From contig OY756968.1 of assembly GCA_963580455.1 (NCBI GenBank), positions 22,847,996-22,911,995 on the forward strand: DNA of 64,000 bases, written 5' to 3'. A program made the translations under genes and the position numbers. Every line of letters starts with the position of its first letter. The stretch's first letter is position 1. The stretch is from Euonymus europaeus (taxonomy: Eukaryota > Streptophyta > Magnoliopsida > Celastrales > Celastraceae). Below, in pieces: positions 19,958 to 31,496 of this stretch. The notes below the pieces were generated by a model. It saw only the letters and a program-made list of their open reading frames with translations, did not search any database and was not told the origin of the DNA.

Positions 19958-21566
19958 TTAAAAGACCACAGACAATCCAAGCAGGCCACATAATTCAGAA
20001 ACAAAATTTGGAAGTGCAAGCCATCCAGTGGCAGTCACTAGCTTGCCATCACTCACACAGCCTTCTTCCACGGACTCTCCTACTTCTCCACCACCCAGTT
20101 TGACGATAACCTTCATTCCACGACTGCTCGCACACTTCTTCCCCTAATTAATCAAAGACAAACACCCACTTAAAAATCAGATTGCGTTTTCCCCCTTTCA
20201 CCCAAACAACTGCTTAAACTGATAGCTTAGATGGTGAATCTCTCCAAACTGAATCCGGTGAATTTTTTGTGCGCTCAAATATAATAAGTCCAAGTTTAGA
20301 CTCGTATAGAATATCCAAAACTGATATATATAATGTTGTATTGGTTATTAAAAAAAACCAACAAGATAGTAAATTATGATTTCTCTTACCTTGAGAACTC
20401 CAGCAGCTGCAAGGACCCACTGGCCTTGTCCAATACCTGCAATCACTTTACCTTTATCTGCAAACTCCATAACTAGAGAAAGCACCTTCTCATCGGAGAC
20501 CAGCAATTCCGGCGACCTTCCTCCGGGAAATACAACACAATCGTACTTATCAACACAGACATCACTCCAATTGGCATTGACACGGAAGTTATGTCCTCGC
20601 TTCTCGCTACAGATTTGTGCTCCCTCGTCGTCGTGAATCGCTGTAACACACCACTCTCCCACTTTTTTGCTCGGACAAACCGCATCAACCTTAAAGCCCA
20701 AACCTTGGAGTGCTCGAAATGGCACATTTATCTCGTAATCTTCTACATAATCCTATAACAACAGGGAAAAAAATGCAATTCAAGCAAGAATGGTAGATCA
20801 GGGGAGCTGAATTGCTGTTTTGAAATTCAAAATTACCGCGCAAATAAACAAGATTGAATTCTCTCGAGTCCTGGAAACTTTGGCTCCGATTGACTGAAGC
20901 AGAAGCTTCAAGTAAATTTCATGGCCTGGCCAACCAATTGAGCTTATTATATTCCCATCTTTAATAGAAGCAGTGATGTCAAGAAACGATGAGATTCCTG
21001 CCTCCTCCCACCAAATACCGCCGGCGAGCTCAATTACAGGCTTCAAGCTTGTGAATGCAGTGCATTTCTTGCCTTTGAGAAGCCCTGCTGCAGCCAGCAT
21101 GATCTGGCTATGACAGCTTGTGACTATCGGCTTATCTGCCTCCGCAAATATCTTGACGATGTTCACCACCTTGGCGTAGTCACTCAGAAGTTCCGTGAAT
21201 CGTCCTCCGGGAATGATCAGGGCGTCATAGGATTCTGGTTTCACCAGGTCAAAGTCTGAGTTCAGAGTGAAGAAGTGACCTTGCAACTCTGTATATAACT
21301 GAAATCACAGATAGAAGAATCAGAGTAAGTAGTATTAATTCTCATACTTTAAATCGAAATAATTTCGCGCACACAGGCATTATTACCTCAAACCCCATGA
21401 ATTCATGGATGGCGGTGAAGCACTTGTCGCCGGGACGCTTGTCGGGAGAGACGGAATCAACACGAACTCCCAAGGACTGAAGCAAAACGTAGGGCACCAT
21501 CACCTCGTAGTCCTCCATGTAGTCGCCGCATATTATCAGAGCCGATTTCTCTGCAACTGAGCCCAT
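19958..21566 (-). CDS. DJ1E: DJ-1/PfpI family protein with two DJ-1 domains (DJ1E-like)
   Basis: Four coding exons (21387-21566, 20837-21298, 20390-20752, 19958-20143) give 396 residues with two tandem DJ-1/PfpI domains, about 8-205 and 206-396. The start is the ATG giving MGSVAEKSALIICGDYMEDY; a GTG-led extension upstream is unlikely. Domain 1 has the nucleophile-elbow cysteine, Cys122 in TSCHSQIMLAAAG, although the usual CHG reads CHS. Domain 2 reads AGIGQGQWVLAAAG: the cysteine expected in SICHGQ is Gly322, so this domain should be non-catalytic, as I recall for Arabidopsis DJ1E. Related plant proteins have glyoxalase/deglycase-type or stress-protective roles; activity of this subtype is uncertain. 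Other family marks are IIPGGRFTELL and VVFPGGRSPELL. Introns are all GT-AG. Confidence 0.92.
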
Positions 21567-22426
21567 GCTTGTTTTCTGTCGCACGATACTGTAAATTATG
21601 AATTTGTATCAATGTAATTATCTTATATGCATGAGTGCAGTGGTGACTGGTGACACAATCAACAGGGCGGATCTAGGAATTGGTTCGCAGTTAAAAACTC
21701 AATTTCTTGTAGTGCGTATTTTTCTTCTCCGTTTCTGATTTATACTTCTGACCACAAACCTCTAATTGATGATACTGCAATCCAACGGATACATCAACGG
21801 TTGATTACATGAGATTCCAACTTTTGTCGTTCAAATAATCAAGATAGAGTACTATTGTATATCGAGACAATTAAATCGGATAAGTCATTTGTGTTTGGAT
21901 ATTAATTCAGTTTTAAACCAGAAAAATTTGCGTGTTTTGATCCGAATTTCAGACATCAAATTTATGTCCAAACTTACTTTAATTCAAGTTGGATAAATCA
22001 GTCATCCGGATCAGATAAAACTTTGCCAGCTTACTTACAACCAGTGTTTCTTTTAATCATTAAACAATTTCAAAGATGCTCAAATCTGCATGCTCAAATC
22101 TTCTTCTTCTTCGACCTGATACAAGAGCATGGCTATCACAAGTCTATGGTTGCGATCCATTTCTGGATTCGCTTGATGAGGTGGGTTGAGAACCCGACGA
22201 TCTTATTGTGGAGGCGCTTTGATATGTGACATGTTTAGTTAATATGTCACACATAGATTATGTAAATTTATATAGACGTTTACCATTTTCATTAAAAAAA
22301 AAGAGGGAAAGCTCGCTCATTAGTCTATGAATTTGTTAATTTTGTTTAGCCTTTTGTTGTTTTATTAGTTTCGTCGTGCCGGTAATACTAATAAAAAAAA
22401 ACTACCAAGGTATCACACACTAATAT

Positions 22427-23197
22427 TGTTGGGACCAATAGCACCAAAAGTCTTAGTATAGCTAGGCATTAGCTAACCACTACTTAAATCTACACATTTT
22501 CAACACATTGCATTTTATAGCCACAAAATACAAAGTCAAAAGCCAAATTGGTTTTCTCTCAGTGTTGCCAAATTCAATTGGCCATTCATTTCAGCCTTCT
22601 CAATATCTTAAATGGTCCCATCTTCAAGAAACATATAATATCTCTCCCAGTCTCTTCTCTACTGAGTCTCACCATCTGTATCCAAACTCCTCATGTTCAT
22701 ATCTCAATAAAGATTGAAGGGATACGAGTGGTTTACTTAAATACCAAACTTCTTTGGTAGAATTTTCTTAGATATGTAATTAGTGACACAATATATCATA
22801 TCAATTTATCCGACTGAAAATATGTCAAGGAAACAATTCCAAATAATACAAAAATGACACCATAATTTTCACATCAAAAACTCTCCACACGGAAAAACCA
22901 CAATACCGTAATCAAATTCAAAATTTTCACTAATAAAATAATCGGTACAACAATATTCAACAGTGATCACCACCAAGAATAGAACAATAATATGAAATCA
23001 CTCACCCACTCACTCTTTTCTCTTTTTCTGTACAAACTTCCTATGTAGATATTCCTTGCAATAACTCTCCCGCTTTGTTCTTGTGTGTACTTTTCACTCT
23101 TGGAAATAAAGCTCCTCCTATTCATAGTACTTTGCCAAGCCAGGCATTGAATGCAGTTTTTAGCTAACCAATTATCTAAGTCTACACATTTTCAACA
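22427..23197. mobile_element. Possible decayed LTR or TRIM-like element
   Basis: The block starts TGTTGGGACC and the right end is TTTTCAACA, matching the TGTTG...CAACA ends of many copia LTRs. A related block (AGGCATT, then TAGCTAACCA, then TCTACACATTTTCAACA) occurs at 22465-22505 and again at 23141-23197, as expected for short terminal repeats. I found no matching 5-bp target duplication and no clear primer-binding site, so the call is tentative. Confidence 0.3.
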
Positions 23198-23709
23198 AAG
23201 ACGGTACATTACATTTTATGGGCCCGAGAAGGCTCTCCACTGTCCTGCCGATTGCCCAGCCCACAATCAGTGCCTCGGAAGAATGTTAATGCATAAGACT
23301 GATTATATGAAGAGGTGGTTGAGAACTTGAGACTCGTAGAGGCGTAGAGCTTCTGTATACAAAAATTAACACAGTTGACGAAATAATATAATTAATTAAA
23401 TAGTATACCAAAACTTAAATTGAATGTGCAATTTACAGCGAGTATGAATGCGATGCAGCCAACACATCTATATTCCAAATCCCGGACTGGCTCTCACTGA
23501 CACCACCTTTTTTTCAAGCTGTAGCACTCAAGTAGAATAGTGAAATGAATTTCCATTGCCCGGCAAGTCCCATATGTTTTACGTCTGGTCCCTCTTTAGT
23601 CTTTAATTACGTCTGGTCCCTCTTTAGTATGTAGGGCAGTACTAGGGTGGGTTCCATTATAGTTTTTTTTTTTACACTCACTACAAGAGTTAAAAAAATC
23701 GACAAAATA

Positions 23710-23775
23710 CTAACAACTGATTGGTTTAGTGGTAACGTGCTTGTTTTGCTTAAGCAATGTCTAAAGTTCGAGTCC
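23710..23775 (+). mobile_element. tRNA-derived SINE-like head
   Basis: An A-box-like GGTTTAGTGGTAACGTGC is followed about 30 bp later by a B-box-like AAGTTCGAGTCCTG, the pol III promoter layout of tRNA-derived SINEs. The cloverleaf stems do not pair, so it is not a tRNA gene. The body and 3' end are not defined. Confidence 0.4.
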
Positions 23776-25028
23776 TGTGAATGGAAAAAAAATTTATTTG
23801 GAGACTTTTGTCCTCTTAGTAGAAGAACCATTTCGGCTCGATCGTATTTAGTCATAATGAGATTAACTGTGGACACCGCACGTTCTAGACCCAAAAAAAT
23901 CGAGAAAATTAAAATTGACCAAAAATGAACAATTTGGCCGATTCTTTTAAAAAAATTACATATTTTTCGTAAAAATCAAGTGAAAATTAATGTAATCGAT
24001 TGATAACTAACTAAATGATTTATTTAAATTAGTCAAAACCGACTATTCACACTCCTATTCATACGAAAAGGATTTATCTTGAAACTATCTCTGACACCGT
24101 CTCTAACCCCGTTCTCACTTTATTAGAATCATGAATTAAATTTGGCCCAAAGAGGAATGTACTCTGCTCTACATATTTCCTTTCATAACGCCATTGACAA
24201 AAGACTAGCTAGTTGCTCTCTGCCCAAGATCCTATTCATATGTCCGAAAGAACGTTGAATACATGCAAAATTTAGAAAGGCCACAGCACACAGCTGGACC
24301 AAGTTTTGAATGGCTGAAAATTAAGCGTGACCGAATTTATGAGATCCAGCGACTTCAACTTCTGTCGGAAACATAGATTGCCCAAATCTTCGGCAATAAG
24401 AATTCATAGATAATAAGGTATAAACCTTTCTTTCGTATATAATAATATATTATGTGCCTCGCGGACGCAAGGTGTGTATATTCAAGTATGAAATGACCTT
24501 CGAAAGAGCTGAAACTTGGTACCTGCGTAGAAAATTTTATAATAAGCTTATTTGATCGGGCAATGTGCAACAAATTTTGAACTTGATTGGAGGGTTTTCT
24601 CAAATCCAAGCACCCGATGAACGCAAAATGTGAGTTATTTCCAAATCCGTTCCGGATGAACTAAGATTTTACATAGAGGCATAAAAAGTCATGATTAATA
24701 TTTTTCGATCTCTCATATTTGACCAATTCTAAACTTGGATAGACGATTTTTCAAAATGTACAATATTCAGGCCGCTTCGAGATTGCGGAAGTAGAGACTT
24801 TTGAAGTGTATGATAGAGAAATTTCTCAATGTTCATGGGTCATTACACATCATGTCATGTAACGATGTGTTAGAATTAATGAGATAGTAATGAGTCATTA
24901 CATGTCATATCATATTTACTGATAATTTCGACATTCTTAAAATATCAACAACAATACAGATCTCAACAGTTATATCAATTATCACAGCTACTCTTTTGTA
25001 CTCATAAGATTTAATGTACATCATTAGT

Positions 25029-25150
25029 ATGTTTGAATGATAGTATGTCTCATACAGTATAAATTCTTGTAATGCGTAAAATTGAGAGTGTTTGAGAGAG
25101 TGAGTAATAAAATATAAACTAGCGTATATGCTGACACAAACAGAGACATG
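25029..25150. mobile_element. Small MITE/foldback relic, same family as 31984-32107
   Basis: The segment from GTTTGAATGATAGTATGTCT to GCTGACACAAACAGAGACATG lines up along about 120 bp with the element at 31984-32107, sharing GAGAGTGTTTGAGAGAGT-like and ACTAGCGTATATGC-like blocks in the same order. Its terminal repeats are eroded. Confidence 0.45.
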
Positions 25151-25369
25151 TGTAGTTCACGATTTCACTTAATCATGTGTATAAATTAACAGTTGAGATA
25201 ATTGAGATCCAAATTTTAGTATCGTCTCATTAGTTTCGATACAACTCATCAATATATGACAGGGTGTGTCTGAATAATTGAATAATTTATACGAGTATAT
25301 AATTTAAAGATTAATATAGTCATTATCATATATCAACATAAATATCTTTCTTGTTGAATTATGGTGTGC

Positions 25370-25690
25370 CTCGTTATAATGATGGACTGAACTTTCTCCC
25401 TTCGTGATAGAGTTGCGTTGAAATTCTTTTTATATAGAGGGATACTTTTGTAATTGTATAAGAGTGATACTATAGTTATTATATAAGCCCTATATTGAGA
25501 CTCGTATTGGTTATGCCGTTTTTTTCTCATAGTAAAAAGAATCAGGAGTTCCTCTGTGGACGTAGGCACGTTCTGGCCGAATCAGGTAAAATTATCGTGT
25601 TCAATTTTCTTTTGCTGATTTCTTGTGCTTGTGTGTGTTTTGGTTGTGTGAGATCGGTTACAACATTTTTAGCTTATTCTCTAAATAATT
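25370..25690 (+). mobile_element. Copia-type LTR fragment upstream of the KCS gene
   Basis: The stretch around 25551-25603 contains CTGTGGACGTAGGCACG followed by GGCCGAATCAGGTAAA and a TCTTGTG-type motif downstream. This is the R-U5 signature found in many eudicot copia LTRs. Upstream sequence (ATTCTTTTTATATAGAGGG) could be the LTR TATA region. No internal retrotransposon sequence is adjacent, so it is a solo or truncated LTR. No protein is encoded. Confidence 0.5.
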
Positions 25691-25707
25691 TCACTACTCC
25701 AACTCTC

Positions 25708-25798
25708 TATATAATGGAGCCATTAGCCATTCATATCTTAACACATTCAAAGACAAGTACACCTCTCTTGATTAAAAATAAACTCACTCTTGCATATC
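25708..25798 (+). promoter_or_regulatory. TATA box and leader of the KCS gene
   Basis: TATATAATGG at 25708 lies about 90 bp before the ATG at 25799, a fitting TATA-box distance with a leader of roughly 60 bp. The copia LTR fragment ends only a few tens of bases upstream. Confidence 0.5.
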
Positions 25799-27277
25799 AT
25801 GTCTAATATCTCCACAGCCTCTAAAGATCTGTCGGAGATCTTCTTCATCGACATCAACACAAACTCAATCACTTCCATTGCATCATTCCTCTGCTTAACC
25901 CTTATAATCTCCCTCACACTGTTCCTCTTCATATCAAACCGCAAAGTCTTCTTGCTAGATTTCACGTGTTACAAGCCCCCAACAACCCAGAAATGCTCCA
26001 AAGAAACAATGATAGAGCGGTCAAGGCTCTACGGGAATTTCTCCGACACAACCTTAGGGTTCATGCACAAAATGCTGGAGAGATCAGGGTTAGGTCAGTC
26101 CACGTACTTGCCGGAGTCACTGCTGAGGGAACCACCGTGCATGGGCATGGAAGACGCCAGGAGAGAGGCGGAGATGGCCATGTTCGGAGCGGTTGATGAC
26201 TTGTTGGCCAAGACTGGATTGAATAGTGAGGAGATTGGGATTGTTATTGTGAGCTGCTGTATTTTTAGTGTGACTCCCTCTCTCTGTGATATTTTAGTGA
26301 ACAAATATAAGTTTGGAGAGAATGTTCGGAGCTACAACCTCAGTGGGATGGGCTGCAGTGCTGGACTCATCGCTATTGGGCTTGCCAAACAGCTCCTTCA
26401 GGTTCGTTTTTCTATCAATTAGACCCCTTAAAAATTGTTTAATTACTTATTAATTAATTATTTTGATAAAAATAAGGTACACAAGAACTCATATGCTCTA
26501 GTAGTGACCACGGAGAACATCACACAGAACTTCTACATGGGCGATGATCCATCAAAACTCATCATCAATTGCTTGTTTCGAGTGGGTGGGGCCGCTATGC
26601 TCCTATCAAATCGACCGTCAGATCGTATCATTTCCAAATATCAGCTCATCCACACCGTTCATAACAACACCGCCAGTTTTGGCCCTTCGTACGAGTGCAT
26701 TTTCCGGGATGAAGACGGCGAAGGTCGAGTTGGCGTCACCATCTCCAAAAATCTCATGGCTGCGGCCATCAAGACCATAAAAGCGAACCTCACTACACTT
26801 GGCTACATGGTCCTTCCCGTATCAGAACAAATCCTATACTTCTACCACCACTTGGCAAAGATGAAGCCGTACGTGCCCGATTTCAAGAAGGCCATCGATC
26901 ACGTGGTCATCCACGTGGGAGGGAAACCAGTCCTAGACGAAGTGGAGAGCAGCTTGAGGCTTAGTGAGGTTGACATGGAAGCTTCCAGAATGACCTTGTA
27001 CAGGTTCGGTAATACTTCGAGCAGTACAGTGTGGTATGGACTAGCATACGTGGAGGCCAAACAGAGGATCAAGAAAGGTGATCGTGTGTGGCAGATTGCA
27101 TTTGGGTCTGGGTTCAAGTGCAGTAGTGCGATCTGGAAAGCTCTGAGGACCGTCGATCGTGAAGAAAGGAATCCATGGAGTGAGGAGATTGATGGGTTTC
27201 CTGTGGACCTTAAGAACATCGGATCCTTTCCTTACTATTTTGAACCGTCCAAAAAAGTAGATGTGATTGGGATTTAA
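25799..27277 (+). CDS. 3-ketoacyl-CoA synthase (KCS, FAE1-type condensing enzyme)
   Basis: Two coding exons (25799-26401, 26477-27277) give 467 residues. The first in-frame ATG (MSNISTASKDLSEIF) is chosen; an upstream TTG has no support. KCS enzymes condense malonyl-CoA with acyl-CoA in the endoplasmic reticulum, the rate-limiting step of very-long-chain fatty acid elongation for waxes, cutin/suberin, seed oil and sphingolipids. A hydrophobic anchor spans about residues 28-48 (SFLCLTLIISLTLFLFI), followed by VFLLDFTCYKPP. The triad is complete: Cys186 in NLSGMGCSAGLIAIG, His347 in VVIHVGGKPVLDEVE and Asn380 in YRFGNTSSSTVWYGLAYVEA. Other family blocks are FGAVDDLLAKTG, FRVGGAAMLLSN and GDRVWQIAFGSGFKCSSAIW. 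The protein is shorter than FAE1 (about 500 residues) and has HTVHNNTASFGPSYECIF where most members have a charged HTVRTHKG-like motif, so the subfamily is uncertain. Confidence 0.94.
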
Positions 27278-27929
27278 ATTGTAGGGACTAGATTGTGTTA
27301 TTAAATGAAGCCAGGTGGAGCTAGTTTCTTAATTCTTACTTTCTTCTTCCTGGTTAGCCGACAAGAAGTTAGATCACAAGTTGTCTGCTAAAATTTATTA
27401 CAATATTTACCTCTCTGCGTCGTGTTTACTGGGTCAAACATTTCAATGAGTTATGAAAATGAATGATGAATTTGCTTCAACTTTTTTTTTAATTATCTAC
27501 AGAAATAAATGATGATTTGCTTTAACTTTTTTTTAATCAATCATGTAATGAAAGAATGACTCTAGTTATCAAATGATTGAACAACTCGGAGTAATTTTGT
27601 TGATATTAATAAAAAATAAAAATATTAATCGCGTAACTAATGGAGAGGATAAAAATTGAATTGAGAAATATGTTTTAGTAATATGATTGTATTAAAATAC
27701 GTGTTTTATTAATATAAGTAAATATGTAGCACCATTTTTTGTGCAATTTAAAAATAAATTTAATGAGAACATTTGCATATCCTCGATCACCTTATGTTCA
27801 TTAAAAAAACCCTACAGAACTGAAAAAAAAGCATAAGAATTTAAGCCAGATGAAGTGAATCTAATCAATTAGTTTCCTGTAAATTAGAAGAAGAAGAAAA
27901 AAAACATAGTTTCTCACCAAATCTTTGCA
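27278..27929. other. Convergent intergenic gap, KCS / ELC
   Basis: AT-rich spacer with the 3' ends of both flanking genes, plus a short near-repeat of ATGATGAATTTGCTTCAACTTTTTTT at 27462 and 27508 (approximate). No gene seen. Confidence 0.55.
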
Positions 27930-28910
27930 TTAATGAAGTACAGTAGGACCTCCTAGCTTCACAAGCATGGCTCTAGAGAAAAATTGCTCTCTAGCCAAGA
28001 CTCTCACTTGCTTAATATAAGCTTCAAAATTCAATACTCCTCCTTCAATTGCTTTGTCTAAAGAATATATCAAATCATCAATAGCCATACTTGCAGCCAA
28101 GCAATCAATCTTCACTTTCGACTCTTCATCAACACCTTCGAAAGCATCCTCTGTTTCATACCCTGTAATTCCATCTTGAACTCTCAACCAATTCATCACC
28201 ACATCAGATTCCATCACCAAATTTTCCACTCTCCTCTTCAAAACACTCGTCTCGATCTCCATTTCATCAATCAATGCATTTGTAATTTGAACTCTCTTCT
28301 CCATCTCACTTTGCAAATGTGATAGTTCTTCGATTTCCTCCTCCGTTTTGGTCTCCATGGAAACCAAATCATAGTGAACCATGCCTGCCAGTCTATCCAG
28401 AGCCTCCATCTTCGAAACCACGGAGGGGAGAGTGAAGGTGGAATTGGTCGGAGAGTACAGAAAAGGATGGTCAATTGAGAAGAGATTGACAAGATTGTTA
28501 ACGAGTTCGACGAGATTGCTCCTTGGGTATTGCCATGTTTGGAGATAAGGAACAGAGGTTGCTCCAGAAGACGAATCAACGAAAGGGTGGTCGCGATGAA
28601 TCGGAGAATCGAAGCTTCCCATGACAAACACCATAGGAGCCATGGCAGGGTAGCTTTCATGGACCCAAATTGTGAGTGGAATCGGAGGCGAAACAGAGAG
28701 TTTCCCCTCTGCTTTCAGAAGGTTCACTATGCTGCCATTGTTGTGGATGAAGGAATCCACTGAAGGGACTAAAGAAGGGCAGTTTTGGATGAGAGAGAGC
28801 ATGTGGTTGCGAATTATCCATTTCTGGTTCGGGTCAGTGTAGGACGGTGCGAAGGTGGTGTTGCACTGAAGGGCAGATTCGATGAAATGGGTTGAGAAAT
28901 TTGACGCCAT
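27930..28910 (-). CDS. ELC: ELC/VPS23-like ESCRT-I subunit (UEV plus steadiness box)
   Basis: A single uninterrupted reading frame of 326 residues, starting MASNFSTHFIESALQ. The upstream TTG-led extension is ignored. The UEV domain (about 28-150) has PSLVPSVDSFIHNNGSIVNL, PLTIWVHESYPAMAP and YLQTWQYPRSNLVELVNNL, matching ELC; UEVs resemble E2 enzymes but lack the active cysteine and bind ubiquitin. A coiled coil spans about 165-240 (MEALDRLAG to MESDVVMNW) and a steadiness box about 255-320 (KVKIDCLAASMAIDDLIYSL). ESCRT-I sorts ubiquitinated membrane proteins into multivesicular bodies and affects cytokinesis in Arabidopsis elc mutants. The Pro-rich linker normally between UEV and coiled coil is almost absent, making it shorter than the usual 370-400 residues. 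Lack of introns is normal for this family. It may be an ELC-like paralogue rather than the main copy. Confidence 0.93.
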   Translation of the reverse strand: MASNFSTHFIESALQCNTTFAPSYTDPNQKWIIRNHMLSLIQNCPSLVPSVDSFIHNNGSIVNLLKAEGKLSVSPPIPLTIWVHESYPAMAPMVFVMGSFDSPIHRDHPFVDSSSGATSVPYLQTWQYPRSNLVELVNNLVNLFSIDHPFLYSPTNSTFTLPSVVSKMEALDRLAGMVHYDLVSMETKTEEEIEELSHLQSEMEKRVQITNALIDEMEIETSVLKRRVENLVMESDVVMNWLRVQDGITGYETEDAFEGVDEESKVKIDCLAASMAIDDLIYSLDKAIEGGVLNFEAYIKQVRVLAREQFFSRAMLVKLGGPTVLH

Positions 28911-29110
28911 TGATAGAGCAAGCAAGAACAAATATGGACAGGCAGAGCTCAAGAGTTCGTGGCTAATTAAAGATGAGAATGTGTTTTGATGAATTTATAT
29001 TAAAATGACCAACCTTAGAAGTCAATCTTGAAAAAGTTTTCTATTGGTATTTAGTTGCTTGGAAGGTTTGTAGAAGGAGGCTTCGTTTTGTGTAATTGTC
29101 AAAGTATGCA

Positions 29111-29320
29111 TGACTCACAACACATTATTGTTTAATTTTAGTCTCAAATTGTCATGAATTTATTATCCTATTATTCATTGACTCACAACACATTATTGTT
29201 TAATTTTAGTCTCAAATTGTCATGAATTTATTATCCTATTATTCATTGACTCACAACACATTATTGTTTAATTTTAGTCTCAAATTGTCATGAATTTATT
29301 ATCCTATTATTCATTGACTC
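29111..29320. repeat. Minisatellite, 68-bp unit, three full copies plus a start of a fourth
   Basis: The unit begins TGACTCACAACACATTATTG and ends ATCCTATTATTCAT. Copies begin at 29111, 29179 and 29247 with no differences that I can see. A fourth start at 29315 keeps six bases before diverging. Confidence 0.96.
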
Positions 29321-31226
29321 ATAATATGGTTTAGTTGCCCACTCAAAATCACTCGGGTGAGAGTCTACTAATGAATATCTTACGAATTCGAAACATGTTT
29401 ATTTTTATTTTCATTTAAAATAATATTCATGTGGTTACGAATTGAACTTTAATCTAATGTAGTCCGTCGTCAAATTAAAAACTCATATATGTACAGATTT
29501 GATGACCCGTGTTTATGTCCATATAAGATATTCGAAGGATAAGCTTCTATGATGATTTTTCAAATCAAATTTGTAATGTAAGATTCTAGGAATATGCTCA
29601 AGTTTTAAGACAAAAGAAAAGTTATTAGTCTTTGTATATAATATATTATTCACCAAACCAAATAATATATAAAGAACGAAATAAAAAAATTGAAAGAAAG
29701 TAACACGCGAAAGAAGGATAATAGGATATGAAGAACTAAATTGAAAAAATTGTGTTTGGATTAGCCCATGCTTCTACAATTGGGCCAAAGTCAATGTCCA
29801 TAAAGGCCCGGGTAAGGCCCAAATTCGATTTTGCATCCATCTTGATTGGCTCTGGTGGTCAATGAATAATAATAATCCATGATCCATCACAAAAGAAACA
29901 AGACTCTCGCGACCTTTCCACCGACACTTGCTGGCCTCCTATCGTTTGCTTCTCCATGGAAGAGAGGATAAAAGTGGAATATTCAGTAAGAAAAGAGAGA
30001 AGGAACAAAAAAAACAATTCACGAGATCATCGTCTCTCTCTTGAGCAGAGTACAAAGTGCAGTGCTGGTCCCCCCCAGTGCTATTTTTTATGGTATAAAA
30101 CAGAAGTTTTGTCAAGGATTATTAAACGTCTCTCTACTGACAGAGATTCTTACTAAAACAAAAGAAAATTGATTTAATTATTAACAATGTAAAAGTAATA
30201 AGTCTGACGTGAGAGGAAGATGCTGGCTTGTTTCAAATGTTTTGGTTTTAGGCACACTAATTTCAACTTCGGTTAATTAGGCGGTGGGGCAGAGTTATGT
30301 TTTCCGCGTATGCCTCCTTAAAATCAAATGTGATTCCCTTTAATTCATGCTCGATAGAAAGTAGTTCGGACAAGCAACAAAAATAATAATAATTCAAGAA
30401 CACGTGGAAAACCTTTGAGAGGAAAAATCACGATATAACAAGAGAAATTTACTATGTCAAAAAAATAGGTATAAAAAAGTGTTTCGAGTGACGATTTTAT
30501 AACGAATATATATATATATAGGCCTTCGCTATCGTCACAGAACCCCAATAACTCCCAAAAAAATTATTCACCGAATTTTATTGCACCGTAAATTTTTCGA
30601 GTCGGACCAAACAAGTTTTGGATCAAAAACTCTAACAAGGCTTATGAACATTTATAGTTTTCACAGCCAGGAAAGAAAGTTACGTTCATTATTTTTGTTG
30701 ACAAACAGAAAATATGAGTTTGGTGTTAGGAGTTAGTCAGTTAGGAGTTAGGACAGAGGAGAAACGCACCGTTTCATGCACTGTCCTAACATTTGCAAGA
30801 CCAACTAATTTAGGTGGAGGATGTGGAGTAAAAGTGCAGTTAGGAGCCAACTGAGTGAGACACGAAAGAGAGAGTTGAAGAACAAGACAGGTGAGAAGTT
30901 GTTCTCATCTTTCAAGTTTCAAGTAAAAAATACCATTAATAAGAACCACTATCTTAATGTCAATCATCTGGCCCACCAAGCCTTTGATAATCTAGGTAGG
31001 GAATGGATAGCGTGAGCTGTGCAGGGAAAAAAAATATTATAATAATAATATGAATAATAAATGTAGTTTAAATTATAGTATAATGTGTATATATATATAG
31101 TAATGATATTTGTTTCAATAAAGAAATTAAAAGTAACGTCATCTTTCTCAATTTCCGAGATAGAAAAAGCATCATTTTAAAAGCCTGGTCCAGTCGTCAG
31201 TACCAGACGTAGAAAAGACAAAGTTG

Positions 31227-31300
31227 GCGCATGTTAGCAAATCGCAAACATACTGGGGAAAAACGACAAATTTAGCGCATGTTAGCAAATGGCAAACATA
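31227..31300. repeat. 26-bp direct repeat, 48 bp apart
   Basis: GCGCATGTTAGCAAAT followed by one variable base and GCAAACATA occurs at 31227 and again at 31275. Confidence 0.85.
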
Positions 31301-31496
31301 TGAAGAAGACTACTGTTGATAGGGTGGTCAAAATTTTCGTCCGATCCGTATAATTAATTAATTAATTTATTTATTCAATCTCTGAATTAATACAAAGTCT
31401 ATGATCACATTTGATAGAGCGTTTCCTAGTTTTTTTTTTCACTCACATAATTTATACATTTTTATCTCAATGTAAATGTGTTCATTTGAGAGTATC

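Larger units (their letters stand above)
21567..25798. other. Gene-free, transposon-rich intergenic region
   Basis: No coding region is supportable here. It contains the DJ1E promoter (next to 21567), an LTR-like direct-repeat pair (22427-23197), a tRNA-derived SINE-like head (23710-23775), a foldback/MITE relic (25029-25150), a copia-type LTR piece (25370-25690) and the promoter of the 3-ketoacyl-CoA synthase gene. Confidence 0.55.

Noticed and set aside
24355..24609. 84-codon minus-strand frame
   Set aside because: No recognisable motif, AT-rich composition, and no splice partners.
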